From NCBI RefSeq assembly GCF_000962805.1, contig NZ_JZTW01000001.1:558001-622000 (forward strand): a stretch of DNA of 64,000 nt, given 5' to 3'. Position numbers and translations under genes: made by a program. This DNA comes from Pseudarthrobacter chlorophenolicus (lineage in GTDB: Bacteria; Actinomycetota; Actinomycetes; Actinomycetales; Micrococcaceae). Positions 35,405 through 45,007 of the stretch are shown here, in pieces (position 1 is the stretch's first letter; each line of letters begins with the position of its first letter). The notes beneath the pieces were generated by a model. It searched no databases, was not told the DNA's origin, and saw only the letters and a list, made by a program, of their open reading frames with translations.

Positions 35405-37122
35405 GAGATAAAGAGATGACAACTCCAGACGTCAGCATCGGCGAGGCCCGCGCCAACGGCAGCAAGCCGCTCCTGGAAATCCGTGACCTTGCCATCACCT
35501 TCAAGACCGGCGGCGGTGAAGTCCAGGCCGTGCGCAACGCACACCTGACCATCATGCCCGGTGAGACGGTAGCCATTGTGGGGGAGTCCGGCTCGGGCAA
35601 ATCCACCACGGCACTGGCGGCCATCGGACTCCTGCCGAACAACGGCAGCGTCTCCGGCGGCCAGATCCTGCTTGACGGCGAGGACATTTCCCACGCCAGC
35701 GAGCAGCGGATGATCGAGCTGCGCGGAAACACCATCGGCATGGTTCCCCAGGACCCGATGTCCAACCTCAACCCGGTATGGAAAATCGGTTACCAGGTGC
35801 GGGAGACCCTCCGTGCCAATGGCCGCCCGAGCGGCCCCGAGGACATCGCCAAGGTGCTGTCCGAAGCCGGCCTGCCCGATGCCAAACGCCGCGCGAACCA
35901 GTATCCGCATGAGTTCTCCGGCGGTATGCGCCAGCGGGCACTGATTGCCATTGGCCTTTCATGCCAGCCGCGCCTGCTGATCGCCGATGAGCCCACGTCC
36001 GCCCTGGACGTGACAGTCCAGCGGCAAATCCTGGACCACCTGGACACCATGACCACGGAACTTGGCACTTCGGTTCTGCTGATCACCCACGACCTGGGCC
36101 TGGCAGCAGAACGTGCCAACAAAGTGGTGGTGATGTACCAGGGGCGCGTCGTGGAGGCAGGACCGTCACTGGAACTGCTCCGCAACCCGCAGCACCCCTA
36201 CACCAAGCGCCTGGTTGAGTCGGCGCCATCCCTTGCCAGCCGGCGGATCCAGGCAGCCAAGGAACAGGGTGTGGAGACGGCAGACATGCTGGCTCCTGCA
36301 GCGGAAGCGGCAGTCGCCGACAACGTCCTGCAGATCCAGGACCTGCGGAAGGTGTACAAGCTCCGCCAGGGACTGGGCAAGGCCACGGACTTCGCGGCAG
36401 TGGACGGCGTGAGCTTCGACGTCAAACGGGGCACGACGACGGCGATCGTGGGGGAGTCCGGTTCGGGCAAGTCCACGGTGGCCAAGATGGTGCTCCAGCT
36501 TGAGAAGCCCACCGACGGCAAGATCCTCTTCGACGGCGTGGACACCTCGCTGCTGAAAGCCGGGGACCTGTTCAAGTTCCGGCGCAGGGTGCAGCCGATC
36601 TTCCAGGACCCCTACGGATCCCTGGACCCGATGTACAACATCTACCGCACCATCGAGGAGCCGTTGCGGGTCCACAAGATCGGTGATGCGGCCAGCCGGG
36701 AGAAGAAGGTACGGGAACTGCTGGACCAGGTGGCGCTGCCCCAGTCCGCCATGCAGCGGTACCCGAACGAACTCTCCGGCGGCCAGCGCCAGCGCGTCGC
36801 CATTGCCCGTGCCCTCGCACTGGACCCCGAGGTCATCATCTGTGACGAGGCGGTGTCCGCACTGGACGTCCTGGTCCAGGCGCAGGTCCTGAACCTGCTT
36901 GCTGACCTGCAGTCGAACCTGGGCCTGACCTACCTCTTCATCACCCACGACCTGGCAGTTGTCCGGCAGATTGCCGACCACGTCTGCGTCATGGAGAAGG
37001 GCCGCCTGGTGGAAACCGGAACCACCGACGAGGTCTTCGAGGCGCCGAAGCAGGAATACACCAGGGCACTCTTGAACGCCATCCCGGGTGCGAAGCTGAT
37101 GCTGCCGCCGGAAGTGGCATAA
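35401..37122 (+). CDS. Fused dual-ATPase subunit of the peptide ABC importer (DppD-DppF fusion)
   Basis: 573 residues with two complete ABC modules: first Walker A GESGSGKSTTA (about 61-71), signature FSGGMRQRALIAIGL, Walker [13 protein letters not shown]; second Walker A GESGSGKSTVA (about 352-362), signature [15 protein letters not shown], Walker B VIICDEAVSALD. Each is followed by the family's C-terminal extension. A single chain thus replaces the DppD/DppF pair. ATGA-coupled to dppC; a second in-frame ATG five codons on is possible. A terminator with a T5 run closes the operon. Confidence 0.93.
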   Translation: MRDKEMTTPDVSIGEARANGSKPLLEIRDLAITFKTGGGEVQAVRNAHLTIMPGETVAIVGESGSGKSTTALAAIGLLPNNGSVSGGQILLDGEDISHASEQRMIELRGNTIGMVPQDPMSNLNPVWKIGYQVRETLRANGRPSGPEDIAKVLSEAGLPDAKRRANQYPHEFSGGMRQRALIAIGLSCQPRLLIADEPTSALDVTVQRQILDHLDTMTTELGTSVLLITHDLGLAAERANKVVVMYQGRVVEAGPSLELLRNPQHPYTKRLVESAPSLASRRIQAAKEQGVETADMLAPAAEAAVADNVLQIQDLRKVYKLRQGLGKATDFAAVDGVSFDVKRGTTTAIVGESGSGKSTVAKMVLQLEKPTDGKILFDGVDTSLLKAGDLFKFRRRVQPIFQDPYGSLDPMYNIYRTIEEPLRVHKIGDAASREKKVRELLDQVALPQSAMQRYPNELSGGQRQRVAIARALALDPEVIICDEAVSALDVLVQAQVLNLLADLQSNLGLTYLFITHDLAVVRQIADHVCVMEKGRLVETGTTDEVFEAPKQEYTRALLNAIPGAKLMLPPEVA

Positions 37123-37149
37123 AGCCGCGATCCCGTCGCTGCACAGCTG

Positions 37150-37196
37150 AAGGGCTGGGGCGCCGCTCCGGAGGGAGCGGGGCCTCAGCCCTTTTT
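37150..37196. terminator. Terminator of the peptide importer operon
   Basis: 20-base arms (37150-37169, 37174-37193) with one G-T wobble and one mismatch, then TTTTT. It overlaps the end of the convergent SGNH hydrolase gene. Confidence 0.8.
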
Positions 37197-38099
37197 GCTG
37201 CCTGCTCCGGCCTGCGCGGTGGGCGCCGCAGTGGCCGTGATGTCCGGAATTCCCAGTTCCCGGAGGCGGCGCTCCAGCACCGTCCCAAGCGCCTTCCGGC
37301 CTTCGCTGTCCATGTGGACGGGATCCGCCAGGTGCTGTGTGAGGTTGTACTTGGTCAGCCAGTCTCCTGCGCTGACGAAGGTGATGCCCTGCTTTGCCGC
37401 GATGGTGGAGAGCAGGTTGTCCACCTGGCTCCGGCGACCGCCACCGTTGTTGGGCCCCTTCGCCAGGGTGCCCACCATTACCATCCTGGTGGTGGGGTAG
37501 CGGGCCTTCATGGCCTGCACAAGGCGGTTGGCGTTGGCGGTGATCTGGGCATCCGAGGCGCCGCGGGCAGCATCGTTGCCGCCGCCTTCAACCACCACCA
37601 GTCCGGGTGTTCCCACGGGCAACATCCAGTCGCCCCGCTCCAGGGCGTCAATGTAGTTTCCCACCTTGCCGTTGGCTGCCGTGAAGCCCGTACCGCCGTA
37701 ACCGCAGAAGTGGACGTTGTAGCCGAGGGATGCCAGGGCGCGGCGTGGCCAGCTGTCGTCGGGAACCGATTGGGAGTCCCCGATGAGGACAGCGGTGTTC
37801 CGAACGTTCGGCACCACCACCTCGTTCCGGCCGAACACCGGATTCCGATAGACCTCCCCTGGGCGCATGGCGGGGCGGGAGAGAACCTCGGACAGGTCTA
37901 CGCCCGGTGTGTATCGGGGTGCATCCGCCGGGTCCGTGGCAGCGGCCCTGAGCAATGAAGGCGGAACCTGGTCCGGGCTGGCCGAGGCCACTGGTGCGTC
38001 CGACTCCGGAAGTTGTGCCGGTTGGCCCGGAGCCGCCAGGACCATGCCGGCGGCGATAGCAAATACCGCGATCCGCGTTAAAGCGGATGCGGGACGCAT
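37185..38099 (-). CDS. Secreted SGNH/GDSL-type hydrolase
   Basis: 304 residues from the ATG giving MRPASALTRIAVFAIAAG; that start provides a clean signal peptide, whereas the longer frame places 54 hydrophilic residues in front. Block I GDSQ (107-110), block II Gly in CGYGGTGF, block III GGGND (172-176), block V ADPVHMDSEG. All four SGNH positions are therefore present. A secreted esterase or O-acetyl-polysaccharide hydrolase is likely; similar domains are fused to acyltransferase-3 proteins, but this one is free-standing. Its stop lies inside the dpp terminator. Confidence 0.87.
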   Translation of the reverse strand: MRPASALTRIAVFAIAAGMVLAAPGQPAQLPESDAPVASASPDQVPPSLLRAAATDPADAPRYTPGVDLSEVLSRPAMRPGEVYRNPVFGRNEVVVPNVRNTAVLIGDSQSVPDDSWPRRALASLGYNVHFCGYGGTGFTAANGKVGNYIDALERGDWMLPVGTPGLVVVEGGGNDAARGASDAQITANANRLVQAMKARYPTTRMVMVGTLAKGPNNGGGRRSQVDNLLSTIAAKQGITFVSAGDWLTKYNLTQHLADPVHMDSEGRKALGTVLERRLRELGIPDITATAAPTAQAGAGSKKG

Positions 38100-38371
38100 G
38101 CTGGTTTCTCGTGGGATTCGCTGCTCATCAACAGCAATAATGGGGCATAAATCCGTATTTATCCAGTGAGTGTGACAGCTCTCAATTTCCGTCCCGCAGG
38201 TGGCTGGCAGAGGGACGGATTCCAGCGGGTTGCCGTGCAGTTTTAGGCCATCACTTGCCACTGCCGTTATGCTTAATGAAGGAGCCCTGTGTTAAGGGCC
38301 TGATCCGTCGTGCGTTTCGGTTGGAAATGTCGCGATGACTACATCTGACCCACGGAATCGAGTCTTTACGC

Positions 38372-40300
38372 ATGTCTGAAACCACCACCAACACCGCGGT
38401 AGCCACTGCCTCGCGCAGTGACCTCCGCAACGTCGCGATTGTGGCCCACGTTGACCACGGCAAGACCACCCTGGTTGACGCCATGCTCAAGCAGACCAAC
38501 TCCTTTGCCGAACACAACCACCTCGAAGACCGCGTGATGGACTCCGGTGACCTGGAACGCGAAAAGGGCATCACCATCCTGGCCAAGAACACCACTGTGG
38601 CCTACAACGGACCGTCCTCCGACGGTGAAACCATCACCATCAACGTCATCGACACCCCCGGCCACGCCGACTTCGGTGGCGAGGTGGAGCGCGGCCTGTC
38701 CATGGTTGACGGCGTCGTGCTGCTCGTCGACTCGTCTGAAGGTCCCCTGCCGCAGACGCGCTTCGTGCTCCGCAAGGCCCTGGCCGCACACCTTCCCGTC
38801 ATCCTGCTGGTCAACAAGACTGACCGCCCTGACGCCCGCATCGACGAGGTTGTGCACGAGTCCATGGACCTGCTGCTGGGCCTCGCATCCGACCTTGCGG
38901 ACGAGGTTCCGGACCTCGACCTGGACAAGGTCCTGGAAGTTCCCGTCGTTTACGCTGCAGCCAAGGTTGGCCGCGCCTCCCTCGAGCAGCCGGCCAACGG
39001 ATCGGCTCCGGACAACGAAGACCTTGAGCCGCTGTTCAAGACCATCATCGAGCACATTCCCGCTCCCACGTACAACCCCGAGGGCGTCCTCCAGGCGCAC
39101 GTCACCAACCTTGACGCGTCCCCGTTCCTTGGCCGCCTCGCCCTGCTCCGCATCTACAACGGCACCCTGCGCAAGGGCCAGACCGTTGCCTGGGCACGCG
39201 CCAACGGTGAACTCAAGAACGTCAAGATCACCGAACTGCTGGCCACCAAGGCCCTGGACCGCGTTCCGGCCGAGTCCGCTGGCCCCGGCGAGATCGTCGC
39301 CGTCGCCGGTATCGAAGAAATCACCATCGGTGAGACCCTGACCGACGCTGAGAACCCGCAGCCGCTGCCGCTGATCACCGTGGACGACCCCGCGATCTCC
39401 ATGACCATCGGTATCAACACCTCGCCGCTGGCCGGCAAGGTCAAGGGCGCCAAGGTCACCGCGCGCCAGGTGAAGGACCGCCTGGACAAGGAACTGATCG
39501 GTAACGTCTCCATCAAGGTGCTTCCCACCGAGCGTCCCGACGCCTGGGAAGTCCAGGGCCGTGGCGAACTGGCCCTGGCCATCCTCGTGGAGCAGATGCG
39601 CCGCGAAGGCTTCGAACTGACCGTGGGCAAGCCGCAGGTTGTGACCAAGACGGTTGATGGCAAGGTCCACGAGCCGATGGAACACATGACCATCGACGTG
39701 CCGGAAGAGTACCTGGGCGCCGTCACGCAGCTGATGGCTGCCCGCAAGGGCCGCATGACCAACATGGCCAACCACGGCACCGGCTGGTGCCGGATGGAGT
39801 TCATCGTTCCGGCACGTGGCCTGATCGGCTTCCGCACCCGGTTCCTGACCGACACCCGCGGCGCCGGTATTGCGGCCTCCATCTCCGAAGGCTACGAGCC
39901 GTGGGCCGGCCCCATCGAGTACCGCACCAACGGTTCCATGGTTGCCGACCGCGCCGGTGTGGTCACCCCGTTCGCCATGATCAACCTGCAGGAACGCGGC
40001 TCCTTCTTCGTCAAGCCCACCTCCGAGGTGTACGAGGGCATGATTGTTGGCGAGAACTCCCGCGCTGACGACATGGACGTCAATATCACCAAGGAAAAGA
40101 AGCTCACCAACATGCGTGCTGCTTCCTCGGACTCGTTCGAGAACCTGACGCCGCCGCGCGAGCTCACCCTCGAGGAATCCCTCGAGTTCGCCCGCGAGGA
40201 CGAATGCGTTGAGGTGACACCGGAAGCCATCCGCATCCGCAAGGTCATCCTGGACACCAACGAGCGTGCCAAGGCCGCCCGCGCCCGCGCCAAGTCGTAA
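38372..40300 (+). CDS. typA: Ribosome-associated GTPase TypA/BipA
   Basis: 642 residues. G1 AHVDHGKTT, then [14 protein letters not shown] (switch I), [16 protein letters not shown] (G3), NKTDRPDAR (G4), followed by EF-G-like domains and the TypA C-terminal domain (TNMRAASSD). It acts in ribosome assembly and stress adaptation. Upstream a short ORF (38335-38379) overlaps the ATG, and there is no strong Shine-Dalgarno, so translational coupling is possible. High expression is suggested by codon usage. A hairpin terminator follows at 40318. Confidence 0.97.
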   Translation: MSETTTNTAVATASRSDLRNVAIVAHVDHGKTTLVDAMLKQTNSFAEHNHLEDRVMDSGDLEREKGITILAKNTTVAYNGPSSDGETITINVIDTPGHADFGGEVERGLSMVDGVVLLVDSSEGPLPQTRFVLRKALAAHLPVILLVNKTDRPDARIDEVVHESMDLLLGLASDLADEVPDLDLDKVLEVPVVYAAAKVGRASLEQPANGSAPDNEDLEPLFKTIIEHIPAPTYNPEGVLQAHVTNLDASPFLGRLALLRIYNGTLRKGQTVAWARANGELKNVKITELLATKALDRVPAESAGPGEIVAVAGIEEITIGETLTDAENPQPLPLITVDDPAISMTIGINTSPLAGKVKGAKVTARQVKDRLDKELIGNVSIKVLPTERPDAWEVQGRGELALAILVEQMRREGFELTVGKPQVVTKTVDGKVHEPMEHMTIDVPEEYLGAVTQLMAARKGRMTNMANHGTGWCRMEFIVPARGLIGFRTRFLTDTRGAGIAASISEGYEPWAGPIEYRTNGSMVADRAGVVTPFAMINLQERGSFFVKPTSEVYEGMIVGENSRADDMDVNITKEKKLTNMRAASSDSFENLTPPRELTLEESLEFAREDECVEVTPEAIRIRKVILDTNERAKAARARAKS

Positions 40301-40317
40301 CACACCGCAACACCGCA

Positions 40318-40356
40318 GAATGCCGCCGGCTCCCATGCCGGCGGCATTCCGCGTTT
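40318..40356 (+). terminator. Terminator after typA
   Basis: Perfect 13-bp stem (GAATGCCGCCGGC / GCCGGCGGCATTC) with a 6-base loop, then CGCGTTTAAAA. Confidence 0.7.
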
Positions 40357-40370
40357 AAAAGGTTTGCGGT

Positions 40371-40610
40371 TCAGGCCCGCGGGCGGCGCTTCTCCGGGGC
40401 GGGCGGAACTTCCTTGGCCGCCACCACAGCCGCCAGGGGGATTACGACGTCGGCCTGCCGCGTCCGGACGGTGCACGAACCGCCGTCGCACGAAACCAGG
40501 TGGCCCAGGGCGTCAGTAAGGCCTTCCTCGATCCGGTACCGCACCACGAGGCGGATTCCGGGGGTGGCAGAGGACAGGAAGCCGGCGGGAGCGGGGGTGG
40601 GCAGCGTCAC
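40371..40610 (-). CDS. Small SH3-like domain protein (Rv0428c-type N-terminal domain)
   Basis: 79 residues from the second of two tandem GTG codons; TAGTAT (40617-40622) lies exactly 6 bases before it. The core reads RLVVRYRIEEGLTDALGHLV, then CTVRTRQADVVIPLAAVVAAKEVPP, which resembles the SH3-like domain found at the N-terminus of Rv0428c-type acetyltransferases; here no acetyltransferase follows. Divergent from fdxA. Function unknown; the domain may bind nucleic acid or a partner enzyme. Confidence 0.7.
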   Translation of the reverse strand: MTLPTPAPAGFLSSATPGIRLVVRYRIEEGLTDALGHLVSCDGGSCTVRTRQADVVIPLAAVVAAKEVPPAPEKRRPRA

Positions 40611-40743
40611 CACTTCATACTAGGAGGCCCGGCTAGGTTCGCGGGAACGGGGTGGGAGATAATAGGCTCAGATGTCAATAGTCCGGCCGCGCCGGGCGAA
40701 AGAGCCGGCGGGACGCCGGAACCAACGTGGAGAGGCCAGGGAC

Positions 40744-41070
40744 GTGACGTACGTAATCGCGCAGCCGTGTGTAGATGTCAAGGACAAGGCATGCATCGAG
40801 GAATGCCCGGTCGACTGCATCTATGAGGGCGAGCGTTCGCTGTACATCCATCCGGACGAATGCGTCGACTGCGGCGCGTGCGAACCGGTGTGCCCCGTGG
40901 AGGCCATTTACTACGAGGATGACACCCCGGATGAGTGGGCTGACTACTACAAGGCAAACGTCGAGTTCTTCGATGACCTCGGCTCGCCGGGCGGCGCGGC
41001 GAAGATCGGCAACACGGGCAAGGACCACCCGATGATTGCCGCGCTGCCCCCGCAGAACCAAGACCACTGA
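40744..41070 (+). CDS. fdxA: Seven-iron ferredoxin FdxA/FdxC
   Basis: 108 residues. Cys at 9, 17, 21, 25, 40, 43, 46 and 50. By analogy with Azotobacter FdI, Cys9, 17 and 50 hold the [3Fe-4S] cluster and Cys21, 40, 43 and 46 the [4Fe-4S] cluster, leaving Cys25 free. A GTG start agrees with the family N-terminus MTYVIAQPCVD; TAATAGGCT near 40660-40668 is a likely -10 region, giving a leader of about 70 bases. The dapC gene follows after 13 bases, a pairing conserved in actinobacteria. Confidence 0.95.
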   Translation: MTYVIAQPCVDVKDKACIEECPVDCIYEGERSLYIHPDECVDCGACEPVCPVEAIYYEDDTPDEWADYYKANVEFFDDLGSPGGAAKIGNTGKDHPMIAALPPQNQDH

Positions 41071-41083
41071 TACGGACGTAACG

Positions 41084-42223
41084 GTGACCGCTGCAGTGCG
41101 CACATTCGGCCTGGACCTGCCCGACTACCCGTGGGAGGCCATGGCGCCGTACCTGGCCAAGGCTTCTGAACACCCGGGCGGGGCAGTCAACCTGTCCATC
41201 GGAACGCCAGTGGACCCCACCCCGGCCATCATCCAGGACGCGCTGAAGGCTGCAGCCAATGCCCCGGGCTATCCCACGGTGCACGGAACACCCGCGCTCC
41301 GCGAAGCCATCGCCGGCTGGTTCGAGCGCCGCCGCGGGGTTACGGGCCTGGACCCGCGCAACATCATGCCCACGGTGGGTTCGAAGGAACTTGTCGCGTG
41401 GCTCCCGCTGCTGCTGGGCCTGAAGCCGGGAGACGTCGTCGTACGTCCCAAGGTGGCATACCCCACGTACGATATCGGCGCCACGTTCGCCGGCGTCACC
41501 TCTGTGGCCACGGACAACCTGGACGAGCTTGACGACGCCGTCCGCTCGCGCGTGCGCCTTATCTGGGTCAACTCCCCGGGCAATCCCACCGGCAGCGTGC
41601 GGGACGTTGAGTCGCTGAGGGCACTGGTGGTCCAGGCCCGTGAGCTCGGCGCCGTGGTTGCCTCTGACGAATGCTACGCAGAACTCGGCTGGGGGGACTG
41701 GGATGTCCAGCGCGGCGGACAGCCGGTCCCCAGCATCCTGGATCCGCGGGTGGCCGGCGGGTCCCATGAAGGCCTGCTGGCTGTGTACTCGCTAAGCAAG
41801 CAGTCGAACGTGGCCGGCTACCGGGCGGCGTTCGTTGCCGGTGACCCGGCGCTGATGCCGAACCTGGTCAACAGCCGCAAGCACGCCGGAATGATTGTTC
41901 CGTTCCCTGTCCAGGAGGCCATGCGGGTGGCCCTCGGTGACGATGCCCACGTGGAGGCCCAGAAGGACCTTTACCGCGGGCGACGGGAGCAGCTGGTACC
42001 CGCCCTGCGCGGGTTCGGCCTGGAGATCAAGGATTCCGACGCCGGGCTGTACCTCTGGAGCTCGGCAGGGGAGGACACCTGGGATACCGTTGCACGCCTT
42101 GCCGATCGCGGCATCGTGGTGGGGCCAGGGGTGTTCTACGGCGAAGCCGGCAACGGGTTCGTCCGCGTTGCACTGACGGGCTCCGATGAACGTATCGGTG
42201 CGGCTGTGGAGCGGTTGTCCTGA
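41084..42223 (+). CDS. dapC: Succinyldiaminopimelate transaminase
   Basis: 379 residues from the GTG 13 bases after fdxA; earlier in-frame starts overlap fdxA and lack homology-like sequence. Class I/II aminotransferase: WVNSPGNPTGSV, VASDECYAELGW, and the PLP lysine in YSLSKQSNVAGYRAAF. It converts N-succinyl-2-amino-6-ketopimelate to N-succinyl-LL-DAP, the step between dapD and dapE, both encoded at 47208-49436. The fdxA-dapC neighbourhood is the main reason for choosing DapC over other aminotransferases. Confidence 0.9.
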   Translation: MTAAVRTFGLDLPDYPWEAMAPYLAKASEHPGGAVNLSIGTPVDPTPAIIQDALKAAANAPGYPTVHGTPALREAIAGWFERRRGVTGLDPRNIMPTVGSKELVAWLPLLLGLKPGDVVVRPKVAYPTYDIGATFAGVTSVATDNLDELDDAVRSRVRLIWVNSPGNPTGSVRDVESLRALVVQARELGAVVASDECYAELGWGDWDVQRGGQPVPSILDPRVAGGSHEGLLAVYSLSKQSNVAGYRAAFVAGDPALMPNLVNSRKHAGMIVPFPVQEAMRVALGDDAHVEAQKDLYRGRREQLVPALRGFGLEIKDSDAGLYLWSSAGEDTWDTVARLADRGIVVGPGVFYGEAGNGFVRVALTGSDERIGAAVERLS

Positions 42224-42473
42224 TCACGTACGTGAACCCGTAACAATCATGTGACTCGCAACACACTGCCCGCATTTTAGGGGCTTTGGCGCCGACCCGG
42301 ATTAGTGACACGTGCCCAACTGGCGGTAGTTTTTAAGTGACTATCAATGGTGGCTTTCTACAAGAAGGCAGTCCGGGTGTTGGAACCTGTCTTCCCAGGG
42401 CCCAAGTGCGCGGCTCACCTGATGTTGGATCAAGCTTTCGACAGAGGCCGAGAAGCCTCATGAAGGGGACTCC

Positions 42474-43760
42474 ATGACTGAGACCAACAACGCGGCCACC
42501 CTGCTGCACGCAGGTGGAGAGCTCAAGCTCCCGCGCATCCAGGTTATAGAAGGAAACGAAGGCTACGACGTTTCCAAGCTGCTGAAGCAGACGGGCGCAG
42601 TCACCTTTGACCCCGGCTTCATGAACACCGCGGCAACCACGTCCGCAATCACCTACATCGATGGCGATGCCGGGATCCTGCGCTACCGCGGATACCCCAT
42701 CGAACAGCTGGCCCAGCACTCCAGCTTCCTCGAGGTGTCCTACCTGCTGATCTACGGCAACCTGCCGTCGCCCACCGAACTGGATGAATTCGACCAGAAG
42801 ATCCGGCGCCACACCCTGCTGCACGAGGAGCTGAAGGGCTTCTTCGGTGGCTTCCCCCGCGACGCACACCCCATGCCGGTGCTGTCGTCCGCAGTGTCCG
42901 CGCTGTCCACGTTCTACCAGGACTCGCTGGACCCGTTCAACGCCGAGCAGGTGGAGGTTTCCACCATCCGCCTCATGGCCAAGCTGCCGGTCATCGCTGC
43001 CTACGCGCACAAGAAGTCCATCGGCCAGCCCATGCTGTACCCGGACAACTCCCACAACCTGGTGGAGAACTTCCTCCGCCTGAGCTTCGGGCTTCCGGCC
43101 GAGCAGTACGAGGTTGACCCCGTAGTCGCCAAGGCACTGGACCTGCTCCTCATCCTGCACGCGGACCACGAGCAGAACTGCTCCACATCAACGGTGCGCC
43201 TGGTGGGCTCCTCCAATGCCAACCTGTTCGCCTCCGTCTCTGCCGGCATCAACGCCCTGTTCGGCCCCGCCCACGGCGGCGCCAACGAGGCTGTGCTCAA
43301 GATGCTGCGCCAGATCCAGGCCGAGGGCCTCAAGCCCGAGGATTACATGGAGAAGGTCAAGAACAAGGAAGACGGCGTCCGGCTCATGGGCTTCGGACAC
43401 CGCGTTTACAAGAACTACGATCCGCGCGCCAAGATCGTCAAGGCAACGGCCCACGAGATCCTCACCAAGCTCGGCGGCAACGACGAACTGCTGGACATCG
43501 CCCTCCGCCTCGAAGAGAAGGCGCTCAGCGATGACTACTTCATCCAGCGCAAGCTCTACCCGAACGTGGACTTCTACACCGGCCTGATCTACAAGGCCAT
43601 GGGCTTCCCCGAAAAGATGTTCACGGTGCTGTTCGCCATCGGCCGGCTCCCCGGCTGGATCGCCCAGTGGCGTGAAATGATCAGCGATCCCAACACCAAG
43701 ATCGGCCGCCCGCGCCAGCTGTACATCGGCGAGCCGGAGCGCGACTACCCGGTCCGGTAG
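42474..43760 (+). CDS. gltA: Citrate synthase (type II)
   Basis: 428 residues. Catalytic regions: His in HADHEQNCSTSTVRLVGS, the GPAHGGANEAVLKML loop, and GFGHRVYKNYDPRA, then a conserved Asp in YPNVDFYTGLIYKAMG. The N-terminal small domain before YRGYPIEQLAQ marks the hexameric type regulated by NADH in some bacteria. GAAGGGGACTCC precedes the ATG. The upstream 250 bases hold a promoter region and a short poor-codon ORF that I do not accept as a gene. Confidence 0.97.
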   Translation: MTETNNAATLLHAGGELKLPRIQVIEGNEGYDVSKLLKQTGAVTFDPGFMNTAATTSAITYIDGDAGILRYRGYPIEQLAQHSSFLEVSYLLIYGNLPSPTELDEFDQKIRRHTLLHEELKGFFGGFPRDAHPMPVLSSAVSALSTFYQDSLDPFNAEQVEVSTIRLMAKLPVIAAYAHKKSIGQPMLYPDNSHNLVENFLRLSFGLPAEQYEVDPVVAKALDLLLILHADHEQNCSTSTVRLVGSSNANLFASVSAGINALFGPAHGGANEAVLKMLRQIQAEGLKPEDYMEKVKNKEDGVRLMGFGHRVYKNYDPRAKIVKATAHEILTKLGGNDELLDIALRLEEKALSDDYFIQRKLYPNVDFYTGLIYKAMGFPEKMFTVLFAIGRLPGWIAQWREMISDPNTKIGRPRQLYIGEPERDYPVR

Positions 43761-43790
43761 TTTTTCGCCCGCACATAGTAATTACGACGG

Positions 43791-43827
43791 CGGCCGCCCA
43801 CCTTCGATAGGTGGGCGGCCGTTTCGT
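43791..43827 (+). terminator. Terminator after gltA
   Basis: Perfect 13-bp stem (CGGCCGCCCACCT / AGGTGGGCGGCCG) with loop TCGAT, then TTTCGTGTTT. Confidence 0.75.
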
Positions 43828-43835
43828 GTTTGGTC

Positions 43836-43884
43836 CGGTGGCAGAGCTTGTCGAAACCCGGGGTTTCGACAAGCTCAACCACCG
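43836..43884. repeat. REP-like palindromic intergenic element
   Basis: The inner 15-base arms (GAGCTTGTCGAAACC / GGTTTCGACAAGCTC) are perfect around CGG, and the symmetry extends outward to CGGTGG / CCACCG. From memory, the sequence TTTCGACAAGCTCAACCACCG is a dispersed repeat in Arthrobacter and related actinobacteria. It sits between the gltA terminator and the galE end. Confidence 0.75.
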
Positions 43885-43891
43885 ACTGGCG

Positions 43892-44905
43892 TCAGGAGGC
43901 GTAGCCCTGCGGGTTGTTCTTCTGCCAGCGCCAGTGGTCCTCGCACATCTGGTCCACTGTCTTGGTGGTGGACCAGCCCAGGTCCGCCAGTGCGGAGGCG
44001 GCGTCAGCCCAGAACGCCGGGAGGTCTCCCGCGCGGCGCTCGGTGATTTCGTAGGGGATGGGCTCACCCACGGCCTTTTCGAAGGAGCGAAGGACCTCAA
44101 GTACCGAGGAGCCCCTGCCGGAGCCGAGGTTCCAGCGGAACACGCCCGCGCGCCCGGCCACGTAGTTCAGTGCCGCGACGTGCCCTTCGGCGAGGTCTTC
44201 CACGTGGATGTAGTCGCGGAGGCATGTGCCGTCGGGGGTGTCGTAGTCGCCGCCGAAGACCATCAGCTTCTCGCGGCGGCCTACCGCCACCTGGGCGATG
44301 AACGGCACGAGGTTGTTCGGGATGCCCTGCGGGTCCTCGCCGATCCTGCCGGACGGGTGCGCGCCCACCGGATTGAAGTAGCGCAGCAGTGCGATGTGCC
44401 AGCGGGGATCGGCATCGCCCAGGTCAGAGAGGATGTCCTCGATCTGTTCCTTGGTGCGGCCGTAGGGGTTGTTCGCGCCGATCTCCATCTTTTCCACGTA
44501 GGGGATGGGGTTGTGCTCGCCGTAGACGGTGGCCGACGAGCTGAACACGAAGGACCGGACGTCATGGCGGTCCATGACGCGGATCAGGTTCAGCGTGCCC
44601 ACCAGGTTGTTGTAGTAGTACTTCAGCGGTTCCCGGACGGACTCACCCACGGCCTTCAGGCCGGCAAAGTGGATGACGGCGTCGATGCCCGCGCCGGCAA
44701 ATACCTGCTCCACCGCGGCTTCATCCACCAGGTCCACGTTGTGGAAGTCCGCTTCCTTTCCACTGAGCTCGGCAACGCGCCGCAGGGACTCTTCGCTGGA
44801 ATTGACCAGGTTGTCGATGACGACCACGTCGTGGCCGGCTTCCTGCAGCGAAAGGACAGTGTGGGAACCGATGTAGCCGGTGCCCCCAGTAACCAGAATT
44901 TTCAT
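43892..44905 (-). CDS. galE: UDP-glucose 4-epimerase
   Basis: 337 residues. NAD motif VTGGTGYIGSH (about 5-15), catalytic Ser region FSSSATVYGE and the YxxxK pair in NNPYGRTKEQIED. It interconverts UDP-glucose and UDP-galactose, using the product of galU at 271. TAGTGT (44912-44917) lies 6 bases before the ATG and no Shine-Dalgarno is visible, the leaderless layout. Convergent with gltA, from which it is separated by a terminator and the REP-like element. Confidence 0.96.
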   Translation of the reverse strand: MKILVTGGTGYIGSHTVLSLQEAGHDVVVIDNLVNSSEESLRRVAELSGKEADFHNVDLVDEAAVEQVFAGAGIDAVIHFAGLKAVGESVREPLKYYYNNLVGTLNLIRVMDRHDVRSFVFSSSATVYGEHNPIPYVEKMEIGANNPYGRTKEQIEDILSDLGDADPRWHIALLRYFNPVGAHPSGRIGEDPQGIPNNLVPFIAQVAVGRREKLMVFGGDYDTPDGTCLRDYIHVEDLAEGHVAALNYVAGRAGVFRWNLGSGRGSSVLEVLRSFEKAVGEPIPYEITERRAGDLPAFWADAASALADLGWSTTKTVDQMCEDHWRWQKNNPQGYAS

Positions 44906-45007
44906 GCCTCAACACTATCCAACGCAGCCCTTGCCTGCCGCCAGGTTCCGGATGCCGGGCAGGGATGGCCGGTCATGCCTGGGGCACAAGTGTGCTAAAT
45001 AATAGGA

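Noticed and set aside
38366..40336. A 656-residue open frame antisense to typA
   Set aside because: Opposite-strand openness is expected in G/C-rich genes with strong third-position bias; typA on the other strand is complete and conserved.
42337..42477. A 46-codon GTG ORF whose stop overlaps the gltA start (ATGA)
   Set aside because: Only about half of its third codon positions are G or C, far below true genes here, and gltA has its own strong AAGGGG site.
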